A stretch of DNA of 64,000 nucleotides from Acetobacterium paludosum. GTDB lineage: Bacteria; Bacillota; Clostridia; Eubacteriales; Eubacteriaceae. The notes under the pieces are model-generated. The model did no database searches. It was not told the origin of the DNA and worked only from the letters and a program-made list of their open reading frames with translations. Of the stretch, positions 16,784 through 25,254 are shown piece by piece. Position 1 is the first letter of the stretch; the number at the start of each line of letters is the position of its first letter. Location of the stretch: contig NZ_RXYA01000006.1 of NCBI RefSeq assembly GCF_008086595.1, positions 1 to 64,000 on the forward strand, in the 5' to 3' direction. A program made the translations under genes and the position numbers.

Positions 16784-16792
16784 TGTACAATA

Positions 16793-16817
16793 GAAACACA
16801 ACTAAAATGAATAAAAC
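16793..16817 (+). promoter_or_regulatory. Conserved AAAAC-rich leader box, operon C copy
   Basis: GAAACACAACTAAAATGAAT followed by AAAAC resembles the operon B box with small insertions. It lies right at the expected transcription start, the same place as in operons A and B. This copy is the weakest of the three. Confidence 0.4.
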
Positions 16818-16926
16818 AATACAAAAAGAAACTAATTAGAACATGGAAAATAAAACGAAAAAAAATTATGTTTGAGGAAACAGTATAAAAAATAAGTTTA
16901 GACTATTAAAGAAAAGGAATAATGGA

Positions 16927-17949
16927 TTGAAAATTAGAAGTAACGACTATTTCATGATAAAAACAATTTTATTGATTTGCTTTACGATATTTTTGTTCTT
17001 TGCATCATTTTTGATAGGACGGTTTGAAATATCGATCAAAACGGTTTGGGATATCATACTGGCACAATTTATCAATATACCTCAGTATTGGGATGCTACT
17101 CTTAATACTGTTATTTTACAGGTGCGCTTTCCCAGAATTGTTCTTGCAATTTTAGTGGGAGGAGCACTTTCAGTATCTGGAGCTTCTTATCAGACATTAT
17201 TTAAAAATCCTATGGTATCACCAGATATTTTAGGTGTATCAGCAGGCGCTGGTTTTGGCGCAGCATTAGCAATGGTTAATAATGCTTCTTGGTGGGAAGT
17301 TCAAGTGTTAGCTTTTGTTTTTGGGATTATTGCTGTAACATCGGCATATTTAATTTCACATATGTTTGGCGATCATTCAATTACGGTCCTTATTCTAGCG
17401 GGGGTTGTTGTTTCAAGTCTATTTCAAGCATTGATTTCGATCGTGAAAACGTTGGCCGATACGGAAAATCAGTTACCCTCCATCACCTTTTGGCTGATGG
17501 GAAGTCTGGGAAAGTGTACAAATGAAGATGTTTTAATAATGCTGCCGGCATTGATTTTATCACTGGCGATGATTTTTGTTTTTAGACACCAGATTAACGC
17601 TTTGGCAGCAGGAGAAGATGAAGCCATTACAATGGGTGTAAACGTATCACTGGTTAAACTGGTCGTTGTTACCAGTTCGACACTTATGACTGTTTCAGCG
17701 GTGAGTATTTGTGGTATCGTGGGATGGGTTGGTATGGTGGTACCACATATTGCCCGAATGATTACCGGTGCAAATTTTTCAAAGCTTGCTTCCACTTCGT
17801 TTATAGTTGGAGGAGCATTTTTATTGATTATCGACAATGTTATTCGTGGAGTTGAAGGTGCTGAACTGCCGCTTGGTGTGATGACCGCTTTGGTTGGAAC
17901 GCCGGTATTTGTTATATTGTTGTCAAGAGTAAAAAAGGGGTGGTCGTAA
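16927..17949 (+). CDS. FecCD/BtuC-type ABC importer permease 3
   Basis: The 340-residue FecCD-family permease has about ten membrane spans. Family blocks are VRFPRIVLAILVGGALSVSGASYQ, LFKNPMVSPDILGVSAGAG and WVGMVVPHIARMITG. The start is taken as TTG at 16927 with AAAAGGAAT ahead. ATG at 16954 is a possible internal alternative that would trim nine residues before the first membrane segment. It is the first gene of operon C, which also holds the nitrogenase-like genes, so this importer most probably serves the same pathway. Confidence 0.88.
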   Translation: MKIRSNDYFMIKTILLICFTIFLFFASFLIGRFEISIKTVWDIILAQFINIPQYWDATLNTVILQVRFPRIVLAILVGGALSVSGASYQTLFKNPMVSPDILGVSAGAGFGAALAMVNNASWWEVQVLAFVFGIIAVTSAYLISHMFGDHSITVLILAGVVVSSLFQALISIVKTLADTENQLPSITFWLMGSLGKCTNEDVLIMLPALILSLAMIFVFRHQINALAAGEDEAITMGVNVSLVKLVVVTSSTLMTVSAVSICGIVGWVGMVVPHIARMITGANFSKLASTSFIVGGAFLLIIDNVIRGVEGAELPLGVMTALVGTPVFVILLSRVKKGWS

Positions 17950-18749
17950 TGTTAGAAGTTGAGGGGTTGAGCTATTACTATCACCCGGACAGAATTATTC
18001 TCAAAGATGTTTCATTTGTACTGGAAAATCAAGATATTTTATGCATGCTTGGTCCGAATGGAACTGGTAAAACAACATTGCTTCGCTGCCTGCTTTCTCT
18101 TAATAAAATGAAAAGTGGGCGGATCGAAATTGACGGGTTTGATTTGACACGAACATCGGTGAAAAAACGTGCACAAATGATGGCATATGTTCCCCAGGCG
18201 ACAACAATGGCGTTTCCTTATGAAGCAAGAGAAGTAGTGCTTATGGGCCGGGTAGCGCACCTGGCAACCGGAAAACGGCCAACAAAAAAGGATCGTTTAA
18301 TTTCAGAGGAAGCAATGGATAAGCTTGGAATTTTAAATATGAGCCGTTATCTATTTAATGAGATGAGTGGTGGTGAAAAGCAAATGGTTTTAGTCGCTAG
18401 AGCTTTAGCACAACAGGCTCAAATCTTAATTATGGATGAACCTACTGCGAATCTTGATTATTGCAACCAAATCAAGATGCTTCAGGTGATTAAGTCGCTG
18501 GCTGAGCAGGGATATTCAATCTTGATGACATCTCACTTTCCGGATCATGCATTTTTGGCATGCAACAAGACAGTTCTTATGCGGGACGGAGTCATAATGG
18601 CACAGGGTTTATCTGAAGATGTGGTAACCACTAAGAATTTATCAATGCTTTATGACACACCTGTTTCTGTAATAGAAGCACGATTAGATGATCAGGATAG
18701 GGTCATTAAAGTATGTGTCCCAATAATGAATGAATATAAAAAAAGATAG
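17949..18749 (+). CDS. ABC importer ATPase 3
   Basis: The 266-residue ATPase is partner of permease 3. Walker A is GPNGTGKTT (about 37-45), the Q-loop is AYVPQ, the signature is MSGGEKQM, Walker B is ILIMDEP, and the histidine lies in MTSHFPDH. ATG 17949 overlaps the permease stop as TAATG and has AAAAGGGG at good spacing. It is followed 27 bases later by the NifH-like gene. Confidence 0.92.
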   Translation: MLEVEGLSYYYHPDRIILKDVSFVLENQDILCMLGPNGTGKTTLLRCLLSLNKMKSGRIEIDGFDLTRTSVKKRAQMMAYVPQATTMAFPYEAREVVLMGRVAHLATGKRPTKKDRLISEEAMDKLGILNMSRYLFNEMSGGEKQMVLVARALAQQAQILIMDEPTANLDYCNQIKMLQVIKSLAEQGYSILMTSHFPDHAFLACNKTVLMRDGVIMAQGLSEDVVTTKNLSMLYDTPVSVIEARLDDQDRVIKVCVPIMNEYKKR

Positions 18750-18775
18750 AATAGCATTAAGATTGAGAGGATAAG

Positions 18776-19525
18776 ATGAAAAAAATTGCGATTTATGGAA
18801 AAGGTGGAATAGGAAAGTCTACAACCACTTCTAATATTTCAGCAGCGCTGAGCGAAAAGGGATATAAGGTCATGCAGATTGGCTGTGATCCAAAATCAGA
18901 TTCCACAAAAACATTGATGCATGGGAGAAAAATTCCAACGGTTTTGGATCAAATGAAAGAAAAAGGCGAAAATATTGAGCTGGAAGATCTCGTATTTGAG
19001 GCTTCCAATGGGGTTCTTTGTGTAGAAGCAGGTGGACCGACGCCGGGGATAGGTTGTGCCGGAAGAGGCATTATCACGGCTTTTGAAAAACTGGAGGATC
19101 TGGGAGCATATGAGAAATTCAAACCGGATATAGTGTTCTACGATGTACTGGGAGATGTTGTTTGTGGTGGCTTTGCGATGCCTATTCGAGGGGGATACGC
19201 AGATAAGGTATTTATCGTAACTTCTGGTGAAATGATGGCGATGTACGCGGCGTCCAATATCGTATCGGCAATCAATAATTTTGGGAAACGAGGCTATGCA
19301 AAATATGGCGGCCTGATTTTAAATTCCCGTAATGTTGAAAATGAAGTGGGGCTGGTTTCTAAACTGGCGGAGGAAACCAATGGCAGTATTATCAGTATCC
19401 TGCCACGGGATGGGATCGTGCAACAGGCGGAAGATCAGAATCGGACAGTTATAGAGTCTTTCCCTAAAGCGGATATGGCAAATTGCTATCGGGAACTTGC
19501 TGAGCAAGTTATAAATAGGCTCTGA
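18776..19525 (+). CDS. NifH-like reductase component (nitrogenase Fe-protein family)
   Basis: The 249-residue protein has every hallmark of the Fe-protein family. The P-loop is GKGGIGKST (8-16), switch II is DVLGD (123-127), and the two cysteines that bridge the dimer's [4Fe-4S] cluster are C94 in [12 protein letters not shown] and C130 in [11 protein letters not shown]. Such dimers hydrolyse ATP and pass single electrons to a component 1 partner. The family includes NifH, BchL, BchX, CfbC and the methylthio-alkane reductase MarH. It is shorter than nitrogen-fixing NifH (about 270-295) and lies directly before a NifD-like gene. Since no nifE, nifN or nifB neighbours exist, I infer a non-N2 substrate. 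Confidence 0.92.
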   Translation: MKKIAIYGKGGIGKSTTTSNISAALSEKGYKVMQIGCDPKSDSTKTLMHGRKIPTVLDQMKEKGENIELEDLVFEASNGVLCVEAGGPTPGIGCAGRGIITAFEKLEDLGAYEKFKPDIVFYDVLGDVVCGGFAMPIRGGYADKVFIVTSGEMMAMYAASNIVSAINNFGKRGYAKYGGLILNSRNVENEVGLVSKLAEETNGSIISILPRDGIVQQAEDQNRTVIESFPKADMANCYRELAEQVINRL

Positions 19526-19526
19526 T

Positions 19527-20768
19527 TTGGAAAAATATTTTGAAGAATCTCTGCAATATTATAATCCAAGTGCTTCACTTGTTGAGGAAAAGGCAAAAAC
19601 GCTTATTCCTGAAAGTCATGAATTGCATGTTGGACCCTCTGCGTGCGCAAGGAGACTATCCATTGGCGCCTATCGACGACATGATGAGGATCACATTACT
19701 AATTTGTATATTACCGAGGAAGATATTGTCTCCGGCTCCTATGAGGATATCATTCCAGATGCAATTGAGGAGTTGCTGGAATTGCTGGAGAAAAGACCAC
19801 GTGTCATTATCCTTTATGTAACCTGTATCGATGATCTTTTGGGAACCGATCATGAGGCCTTGTTGATGTTGTTAAAGCAAAGATTTTCGAATATTAAATT
19901 TATAACCTGTCACATTGATCCGATAGCCATAGACAGATCGATTAAGCCGGGAATGAAAATGCAGGAACAATTCTATAGTGTGTTGGACAAAAGTGACTGT
20001 AGAGAAAAGAGTATTAATTTGATCGGAAATAAGTTGCAGCTATCCAATAAAAGTGAATTTAGAAATATTATAAATTCCGTAGGCTGGGAACTCAAAGAGA
20101 TGAATAGTTGCAAAACATTTGATGAATTCAATGATATGGGAAAAAGCAGTCTAAACTTGGTGGTTGCTCCGTTTGCAAAGCTTGCAGCAGAAAGTATGAA
20201 ACGAGACCTGGATATTCCTTTTCTGATGACATTTTCGTCCTATGATCTGGATACTATTGAAGAGAACTATAAAAAAATATTTAAAGCGATTGAAATAGAA
20301 ATGCCAGTTTTAAGTGATTATCGAAACAGAACCGTAAAAAAAATCAAACAAACCGTGGAACATCTAAAAAATATGCCACTTGTTATTGATAGCAGTGTAA
20401 TTGGTCGGTCAATACCGCTGGCAAGAGCACTGGATAAATATGGCTTTAATGTAAAGTTGGTATTTGATGGAACGATCCTTTTCAGTGATGTTGAAGATTT
20501 AGAATGGCTGAAAGAAAATCGCCCGGATATCAAGATTGCCGATGGCCGTAATTTCAATATGATGAATATGAAAAATAGCTTAGGCGATTGCCTTTGCATC
20601 GGGTTCAGTTCTGGGTATACCTTAGAGGCAAAACACGTTGTGGAACGGTTGCCTTCCTGTTTCGCATTCGGATATTATGGGGTTGAATTGCTGATGGACC
20701 GCATGATCCAAGCGTATGATACTGTTGCAGATTATGAAAAAATTCAAGAGCAAAGTGAGGCGTGGTAA
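19527..20768 (+). CDS. NifD-like nitrogenase component 1 protein, copy 2
   Basis: The 413-residue protein is a component 1 homologue and the probable catalytic partner of the NifH-like protein. C40 in VGPSACARR and C100 in VTCIDDLLGTD sit where NifD supplies cluster cysteines. I see no third cysteine in the usual context, nor canonical NifD ligands for FeMo cofactor. The C-terminal LPSCFAFGYYGVELL resembles the cofactor-pocket region but lacks the histidine. The start is TTG one base after the nifH-like stop, without a strong ribosome binding site, so it is probably translated by coupling. The family reduces N2, tetrapyrrole double bonds or C-S bonds. The substrate here is unknown. Confidence 0.88.
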   Translation: MEKYFEESLQYYNPSASLVEEKAKTLIPESHELHVGPSACARRLSIGAYRRHDEDHITNLYITEEDIVSGSYEDIIPDAIEELLELLEKRPRVIILYVTCIDDLLGTDHEALLMLLKQRFSNIKFITCHIDPIAIDRSIKPGMKMQEQFYSVLDKSDCREKSINLIGNKLQLSNKSEFRNIINSVGWELKEMNSCKTFDEFNDMGKSSLNLVVAPFAKLAAESMKRDLDIPFLMTFSSYDLDTIEENYKKIFKAIEIEMPVLSDYRNRTVKKIKQTVEHLKNMPLVIDSSVIGRSIPLARALDKYGFNVKLVFDGTILFSDVEDLEWLKENRPDIKIADGRNFNMMNMKNSLGDCLCIGFSSGYTLEAKHVVERLPSCFAFGYYGVELLMDRMIQAYDTVADYEKIQEQSEAW

Positions 20769-20769
20769 A

Positions 20770-21948
20770 ATGAGTCAACTAAGCAGATATTTACCTCCAT
20801 TTTCAAGTGATTATTCTGGAATTTGCTCCAGTTTATTTGATTTGGATGGGATGGTTGTCATTCATGACGCCCATTGTTGCAGTATGAATTATGTCAATAT
20901 GGATGAACCACGTTGGTACGGAAATAAAAAACCGATCTTTTCTTCTGGACTTCGGGAGATAGATGCGATCATGGGCGATGATGATAAACTCATTCGTAAA
21001 ATCATCAAAGCATATCATGAACTGAACCCAGAATTTATTGCTATACTTGGGAGCCCCGTTCCAACAATTGTAGGTGCCGATATGGAGGGAATTGCTCAGG
21101 AATTGGAAAATGAACTTGAAATTCCCGTTTTTGGTTTTTCTTCAACGGGACTAAGATATTACAATCGCGGCATTTCTGACACCATGATAAAGCTGATAAA
21201 ACGTTATGCCCGGGAAGGGTCTAAAGTGGATAAAAACGTCAATATTTTAGGCCTAAATGCGCTTGATTTCTCGGATAACAGTAATGCTGATGATATCAGA
21301 GAAGTGCTAAAATCAGCAGGCTGGAAAGTAAGCTGCAGTTTTATGATGGGTTGCTCCATACCGGAGATTGTAAATTCTCCCCGGGCAGCGGTGAATGTGG
21401 TTGTCTCGCAATCCGGTATGGATTTAGCAGAATACATGGAAAAAACATGGGGAATTCCATACGTTGCCTTTACACCGATGGGTTTAAACGATAATAAGAA
21501 GATATTCAGTATGATTGAAGAAGCTTGCAAAGAGGGAAAAAGCCGGGTTATCCGTTCTGATGATTTATATGATGGCGAAATACTGATTATCGGAGAACAA
21601 CTGATTGCTAATTCAATTCGTGAAGTATTGGCCAGCCAATATGGAGTAAAGGGGGTTACGGTTGGCTGCTTATTTGGAAAAGACAAAAGACTGGCGACTG
21701 ACTTTGATATCGATTTTAAAAGCGAACTTCAGATCGCCAGAAAACTGAAAGAAAACAAATATTCGATTGTAATCGGCGATCCGTTATTAAAAGCTTTAGT
21801 GGATAAGTCACAAGCAAAGCTTTTTGCTTTACCGCATGTTGCGGTATCAAGCAAGCTATATTGGCATCAGTATCCAACGTTTGTGGGGGATGAGATGGAG
21901 AATTTTATTGGTGAGGTTTCACAAACGTTAAAAAATATACTAATATAA
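20770..21948 (+). CDS. NifK-like nitrogenase component 1 partner
   Basis: The 392-residue second component 1 subunit, read from ATG 20770, begins one base after the NifD-like stop. A longer in-frame extension would overlap that gene. C19 (SGICSS) and the pair C36-C37 (HDAHCCSMN) lie in the N-terminal region where NifK gives P-cluster ligands. The usual second site is GSPVPTIVGAD with no cysteine. With C40 and C100 of the NifD-like partner, four or five cysteines could hold a simple [4Fe-4S] cluster rather than an eight-iron P-cluster. That is inference. MSQLSRY at its start is repeated as a relic at 10209. Confidence 0.87.
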   Translation: MSQLSRYLPPFSSDYSGICSSLFDLDGMVVIHDAHCCSMNYVNMDEPRWYGNKKPIFSSGLREIDAIMGDDDKLIRKIIKAYHELNPEFIAILGSPVPTIVGADMEGIAQELENELEIPVFGFSSTGLRYYNRGISDTMIKLIKRYAREGSKVDKNVNILGLNALDFSDNSNADDIREVLKSAGWKVSCSFMMGCSIPEIVNSPRAAVNVVVSQSGMDLAEYMEKTWGIPYVAFTPMGLNDNKKIFSMIEEACKEGKSRVIRSDDLYDGEILIIGEQLIANSIREVLASQYGVKGVTVGCLFGKDKRLATDFDIDFKSELQIARKLKENKYSIVIGDPLLKALVDKSQAKLFALPHVAVSSKLYWHQYPTFVGDEMENFIGEVSQTLKNILI

Positions 21949-21971
21949 CAAAAAAAGAAGGAGAAACAAGC

Positions 21972-23030
21972 ATGAAGTCAAGTAAAAGAATGATTGTGTT
22001 ATTGTTAGCAATGGCATTGTGTGTATTCTGTTTTGCAGGATGCACTCAGAGTAAAGCCGCAGATACAAAGGGGTCAACCGAGCGAACAGTTACCGATATG
22101 GCAGGAAGAACAGTCACACTGCCGGCCGAAATAAATAAAATCGGTACTTTCGGTGCTATCGGTGTACTTAATACATTTGTAGAAACGATGGGTGCAGGTG
22201 ACAAGATCTGCAATGAAGGATCACCTACTTTTGTGAAAAGCCCAAGCTGGTCAAAATATCAGTATTTATTCGCTCCCCAGTTGCCAAACTGTCTTCCATT
22301 TCAAGGAGCAGACAGCGAAATACTGATGGAAAATGTATTGTCAGTAAAACCTGATTTATGTCTGACGATGGATTCAGCGATGACGGCACAGCTTGAAGCT
22401 CAGGGATTGACCGTTATCCAACTTTCATGGACAAAAACAGATGATGTAAAAGAGTGTATTACCCTCCTTGGTGAAGTATTGAATAAACAGGATGTGGCAA
22501 AGGATTACCTTTCATATTTTGATGATATGGTTGCAAAAGCAGACAAACTCACCAAGAATATTGCTGAAACAGATAAGAAAAAAGTCGTTTATGGAACTAT
22601 AAGCCAGTTTACACAACCCCATATTATTGCTGAGTGGTGGATTCCCGAAGCCGGTGGGATCAGTGTGACAAGTGCCAGCAGAACCGCTACGACTGGCGAA
22701 ACATTGACTTACACAATGGAGGATCTACTTCAATGGAATCCTGACGCAATGATTGTTACAGACAAATCAGAAAAAGATAAGATTTTAGCTGATGCGCGTT
22801 TTGCTGATCTTACTGCAGTTAAAAATAATGCCATTTATATTATGCCTCGAATTGCACATGTTTGGGGAAATCGTACGACTGAGCAGCCGTTAACAATTAT
22901 GTGGACGATGAACAAGTTATATCCAAACATAATGTCAAATAAAGATCTTGCAGATGATATTAAATATTTCTATAGTCATTTCCTTAAATATGATTTTACC
23001 GATGAGCAAATACAAGAAATTATTGGTTGA
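21972..23030 (+). CDS. Periplasmic-binding-type lipoprotein of importer 3
   Basis: The 352-residue solute-binding lipoprotein has a signal peptide ending with lipobox CFAGC, followed by TVTDMAGRTVTLPAEINKIG at the beginning of a PF01497-type domain. The site AAGAAGGAG precedes the ATG. It lies between the NifK-like gene and the radical SAM gene, so importer 3 brackets the nitrogenase-like trio. The second lobe contains AEWWIPEAGGIS, the counterpart of segments in binding proteins 1 and 2. The ligand is unknown. A tetrapyrrole, corrinoid or metallophore would all fit the family. Confidence 0.88.
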   Translation: MKSSKRMIVLLLAMALCVFCFAGCTQSKAADTKGSTERTVTDMAGRTVTLPAEINKIGTFGAIGVLNTFVETMGAGDKICNEGSPTFVKSPSWSKYQYLFAPQLPNCLPFQGADSEILMENVLSVKPDLCLTMDSAMTAQLEAQGLTVIQLSWTKTDDVKECITLLGEVLNKQDVAKDYLSYFDDMVAKADKLTKNIAETDKKKVVYGTISQFTQPHIIAEWWIPEAGGISVTSASRTATTGETLTYTMEDLLQWNPDAMIVTDKSEKDKILADARFADLTAVKNNAIYIMPRIAHVWGNRTTEQPLTIMWTMNKLYPNIMSNKDLADDIKYFYSHFLKYDFTDEQIQEIIG

Positions 23031-23102
23031 AAAAACATAACAGCGTTTCAATGAGAAAAAGATAATTTGATTAAAATATTTTTAGAAAGGTTACAAATCA
23101 AT

Positions 23103-24098
23103 ATGGATTTAACTATAGAACAGGCACTGGTGATTTTGCAAGATGCTCGTGATCCGAGAAATGCCTACAAAATCTTCCAGCAGGCATCAGAAATAAGGGA
23201 CCGAACAATAGGACGCCGACTGTGGTGGACTTCAGGGTCCGGTGGGATTTTCCCGTGCAGGATAACACCCCGTTGCTCTTATTGCACGTTTTGTGCAGAT
23301 GAGATGTTTCCGATAGATACTCTTTTGAAGGCTTTGGAGCAGATTGAAAGTCTTGGTATTCAGCAGTTCCATATAAGTGGAGGAACGGATTTAAACGGCG
23401 GGTTTAATGAGCCATTATTGGAGATGGTTCGCATCATTAAGGCCCATTCAGGACTTCAGCTGGAAATCAATCTTGGACCTTCGTTAAAAAAAGAAACAGT
23501 TGAGGAATTAAAAAAACTTGGTATAGACAGTATCACCAGTTCGCTGGAATGCAATGCTTCTGAAGTTTTCAGCCGTGCAAAGCCAGGAGACAGTTTAGAA
23601 CGTCGTCAGGAGCTTTTGCAATTTTGTGATGATGCTAACATACCGAGTCGGTCAATGATGCTGGTAGGGTTAGGTGAAACGGATCGTGACAAAATTGAGC
23701 ATCTGTTTTTTTTACAACGGTTCCGAAAACTTTATCAGTTACGAATTTCACGTTTCAAGCCCTTCCCGGGGACCGCTTATCAGAATAATCCCCGTTGTTC
23801 CCCATGGGAAACCGCTCTTGTAACGGCAATGGCCCGACTGATCTTGCCAAATATAGAAATCAGTTTAGCGGCTGGAAACAGTTCAGATGATATCCCTCTC
23901 TGGTATATGGCAGGCGGAGGAAATCAGTTGCTTGGTGTTTCCATTGCAAAAAAAGCACCGCCCACAGTCCCCGATGTTGATATTTATGAAATCGGGGAGA
24001 ATGCTTTTGTTGTGGATAAACGAAAACAGGTAGAACGAATACTGGAAGGAATGAAGTTGGAAATATCTAATCAGCTGCCTGACCATCAAACAAGCTAA
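23103..24098 (+). CDS. Radical SAM protein with HmdB-type CX5CX2C motif
   Basis: The 331-residue protein is related to the BioB/HydE/HmdB group. Its cluster motif is C52-RITPR-C58-SY-C61, that is CX5CX2C rather than the common CX3CX2C. The CX5CX2C spacing is described for HmdB, the radical SAM enzyme linked to the iron-guanylylpyridinol cofactor of [Fe]-hydrogenase. A fourth cysteine follows (C64). Other signs are the SAM-binding ISGGTD segment and LEINLGPSL. ATG 23103 is chosen with GAAAGG about 12 bases ahead. A TTG at 23067 would add 12 residues. As last gene of operon C it may build or modify the cofactor or substrate of the nitrogenase-like enzyme. Confidence 0.85.
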   Translation: MDLTIEQALVILQDARDPRNAYKIFQQASEIRDRTIGRRLWWTSGSGGIFPCRITPRCSYCTFCADEMFPIDTLLKALEQIESLGIQQFHISGGTDLNGGFNEPLLEMVRIIKAHSGLQLEINLGPSLKKETVEELKKLGIDSITSSLECNASEVFSRAKPGDSLERRQELLQFCDDANIPSRSMMLVGLGETDRDKIEHLFFLQRFRKLYQLRISRFKPFPGTAYQNNPRCSPWETALVTAMARLILPNIEISLAAGNSSDDIPLWYMAGGGNQLLGVSIAKKAPPTVPDVDIYEIGENAFVVDKRKQVERILEGMKLEISNQLPDHQTS

Positions 24099-24102
24099 CA
24101 TA

Positions 24103-24140
24103 AAAAAAGACGTACTTTCTTTTGAAAGTACGTCTTTTTT
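24103..24140. terminator. Bidirectional terminator after operon C
   Basis: A perfect 17-bp stem (24103-24119 with 24124-24140) is bounded by A and T runs on the two sides. It lies between convergent genes and can serve both. Confidence 0.9.
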
Positions 24141-24150
24141 GGACTGAAAG

Positions 24151-24687
24151 TTAGGGCTCAACAGAGATGAGCTGGTCACCAAAATTCTTTACAAAATCAG
24201 CAAAATGGTCAGGTCCCAACAGCAGGGTGCGGTTGGTGGTTTGCACCAGTAAAACGGTATTGTCATCGTAAAATGCGGTCGCTTCGATACCGTTTTCCAA
24301 ATTGAAAATCCCTTCTCGATAATGACGGATTTCGGCCCCGACAACCTTGGATTTAATGGCATATTCGGGATGCTCATCCAAGTTTATTACGGTAGCAGAA
24401 AGAATATCTTCTTTGGGGATGGTTTCATAAGTTAACCCAGACGGAAGACGAAGAGACAGATTATTTTCATTGACGGTGATTCCGGCGAGGACCGGAAGCA
24501 CGATAAAGGCCGCAATAATAAAAATAAGAACCAGGCTGCCCAGGACTATTTCTCTAATGGCTTTGCCCCGTAAATCATGGTAAGCTTTATAGGTATAAAT
24601 AGCCTTTCCCAGAAGGAGACCGACTAGCGCTAAAGCAGCAAAAAAAAGTGGATTGATGGTACTTAAAAGAGAAACTGAATAATTCAT
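24151..24687 (-). CDS. Membrane protein with PH-like domain
   Basis: The 178-residue protein has two N-terminal membrane segments (about 12-28 and 46-70), then a soluble beta-rich domain. That domain carries LRLPSGLTYETIPKEDILSA and NRTLLLGPDHFADFV, which resembles bacterial PH-type (bPH) domains on small membrane proteins. No enzymatic motif is present. It stands alone between the operon C terminator and a small membrane operon. The function is unknown. Confidence 0.65.
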   Translation of the reverse strand: MNYSVSLLSTINPLFFAALALVGLLLGKAIYTYKAYHDLRGKAIREIVLGSLVLIFIIAAFIVLPVLAGITVNENNLSLRLPSGLTYETIPKEDILSATVINLDEHPEYAIKSKVVGAEIRHYREGIFNLENGIEATAFYDDNTVLLVQTTNRTLLLGPDHFADFVKNFGDQLISVEP

Positions 24688-24762
24688 GGTTAGTTAATTA
24701 TGGCAATATTCTAATTTGAAAAGCCATACCCTTCTATAATAATTAATAAATTTACTGATGAC

Positions 24763-25254
24763 CTATTTTTGATTCTTTTTTTCATAACGAGCAAGTTCGA
24801 TGCTCATTTCTGATGGTGATTTGTCTTTTAGATTTGCCAATTGCACACTAAAATAGTAATAATTGATATACTCAATAATGGAAAAAAGGTAAAGAATTAA
24901 ACCGAAAATATTCATTGTTACCAAAAGATTTTCCGGCTCTGTGATGATCAGATAAAGACAAAACAAAGGGTAGAGAAAAAATAAAAACTGGTCAAATTTC
25001 TTCAATACTGAAAAAAGCGGCATGATCCACTCATCAGCTGAACCGGGATGATCCACTTGATAATGGCGGTAATACCAATAACCGGCGCTTTGCAGGATAA
25101 TGAAAATAAGGATAGCACCAGGTAAAAGCAGGCGCAAATCCAGCGGCTGATCGGTAGAATCGGTGAGTAAATACATTAAGATCCCGCAGATCATCGCGGT
25201 TACCAATTCACTCATATATAAACGATAAAGTTCTTTTTTTGTTTTTTCTGCCAT
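24763..25254 (-). CDS. Four-helix membrane protein of unknown function
   Basis: The 163-residue protein has about four membrane helices (near 17-32, 40-58, 88-105 and 112-135) and a charged C-terminus. I do not recognise the family. It starts directly at the stop codon of the VTT-domain gene (TAA then ATG), and its ribosome binding site AAGGAG lies inside that gene, so the two are translationally coupled. The products may work together in the membrane. Confidence 0.7.
   Translation of the reverse strand: MAEKTKKELYRLYMSELVTAMICGILMYLLTDSTDQPLDLRLLLPGAILIFIILQSAGYWYYRHYQVDHPGSADEWIMPLFSVLKKFDQFLFFLYPLFCLYLIITEPENLLVTMNIFGLILYLFSIIEYINYYYFSVQLANLKDKSPSEMSIELARYEKKNQK

Noticed and set aside
18776-21948. 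A true nitrogen-fixing nitrogenase
   Set aside because: No nifB, nifE, nifN or nifV is near, the component 1 subunits are short (about 400 residues) and lack the canonical FeMo-cofactor ligands and full P-cluster cysteines.
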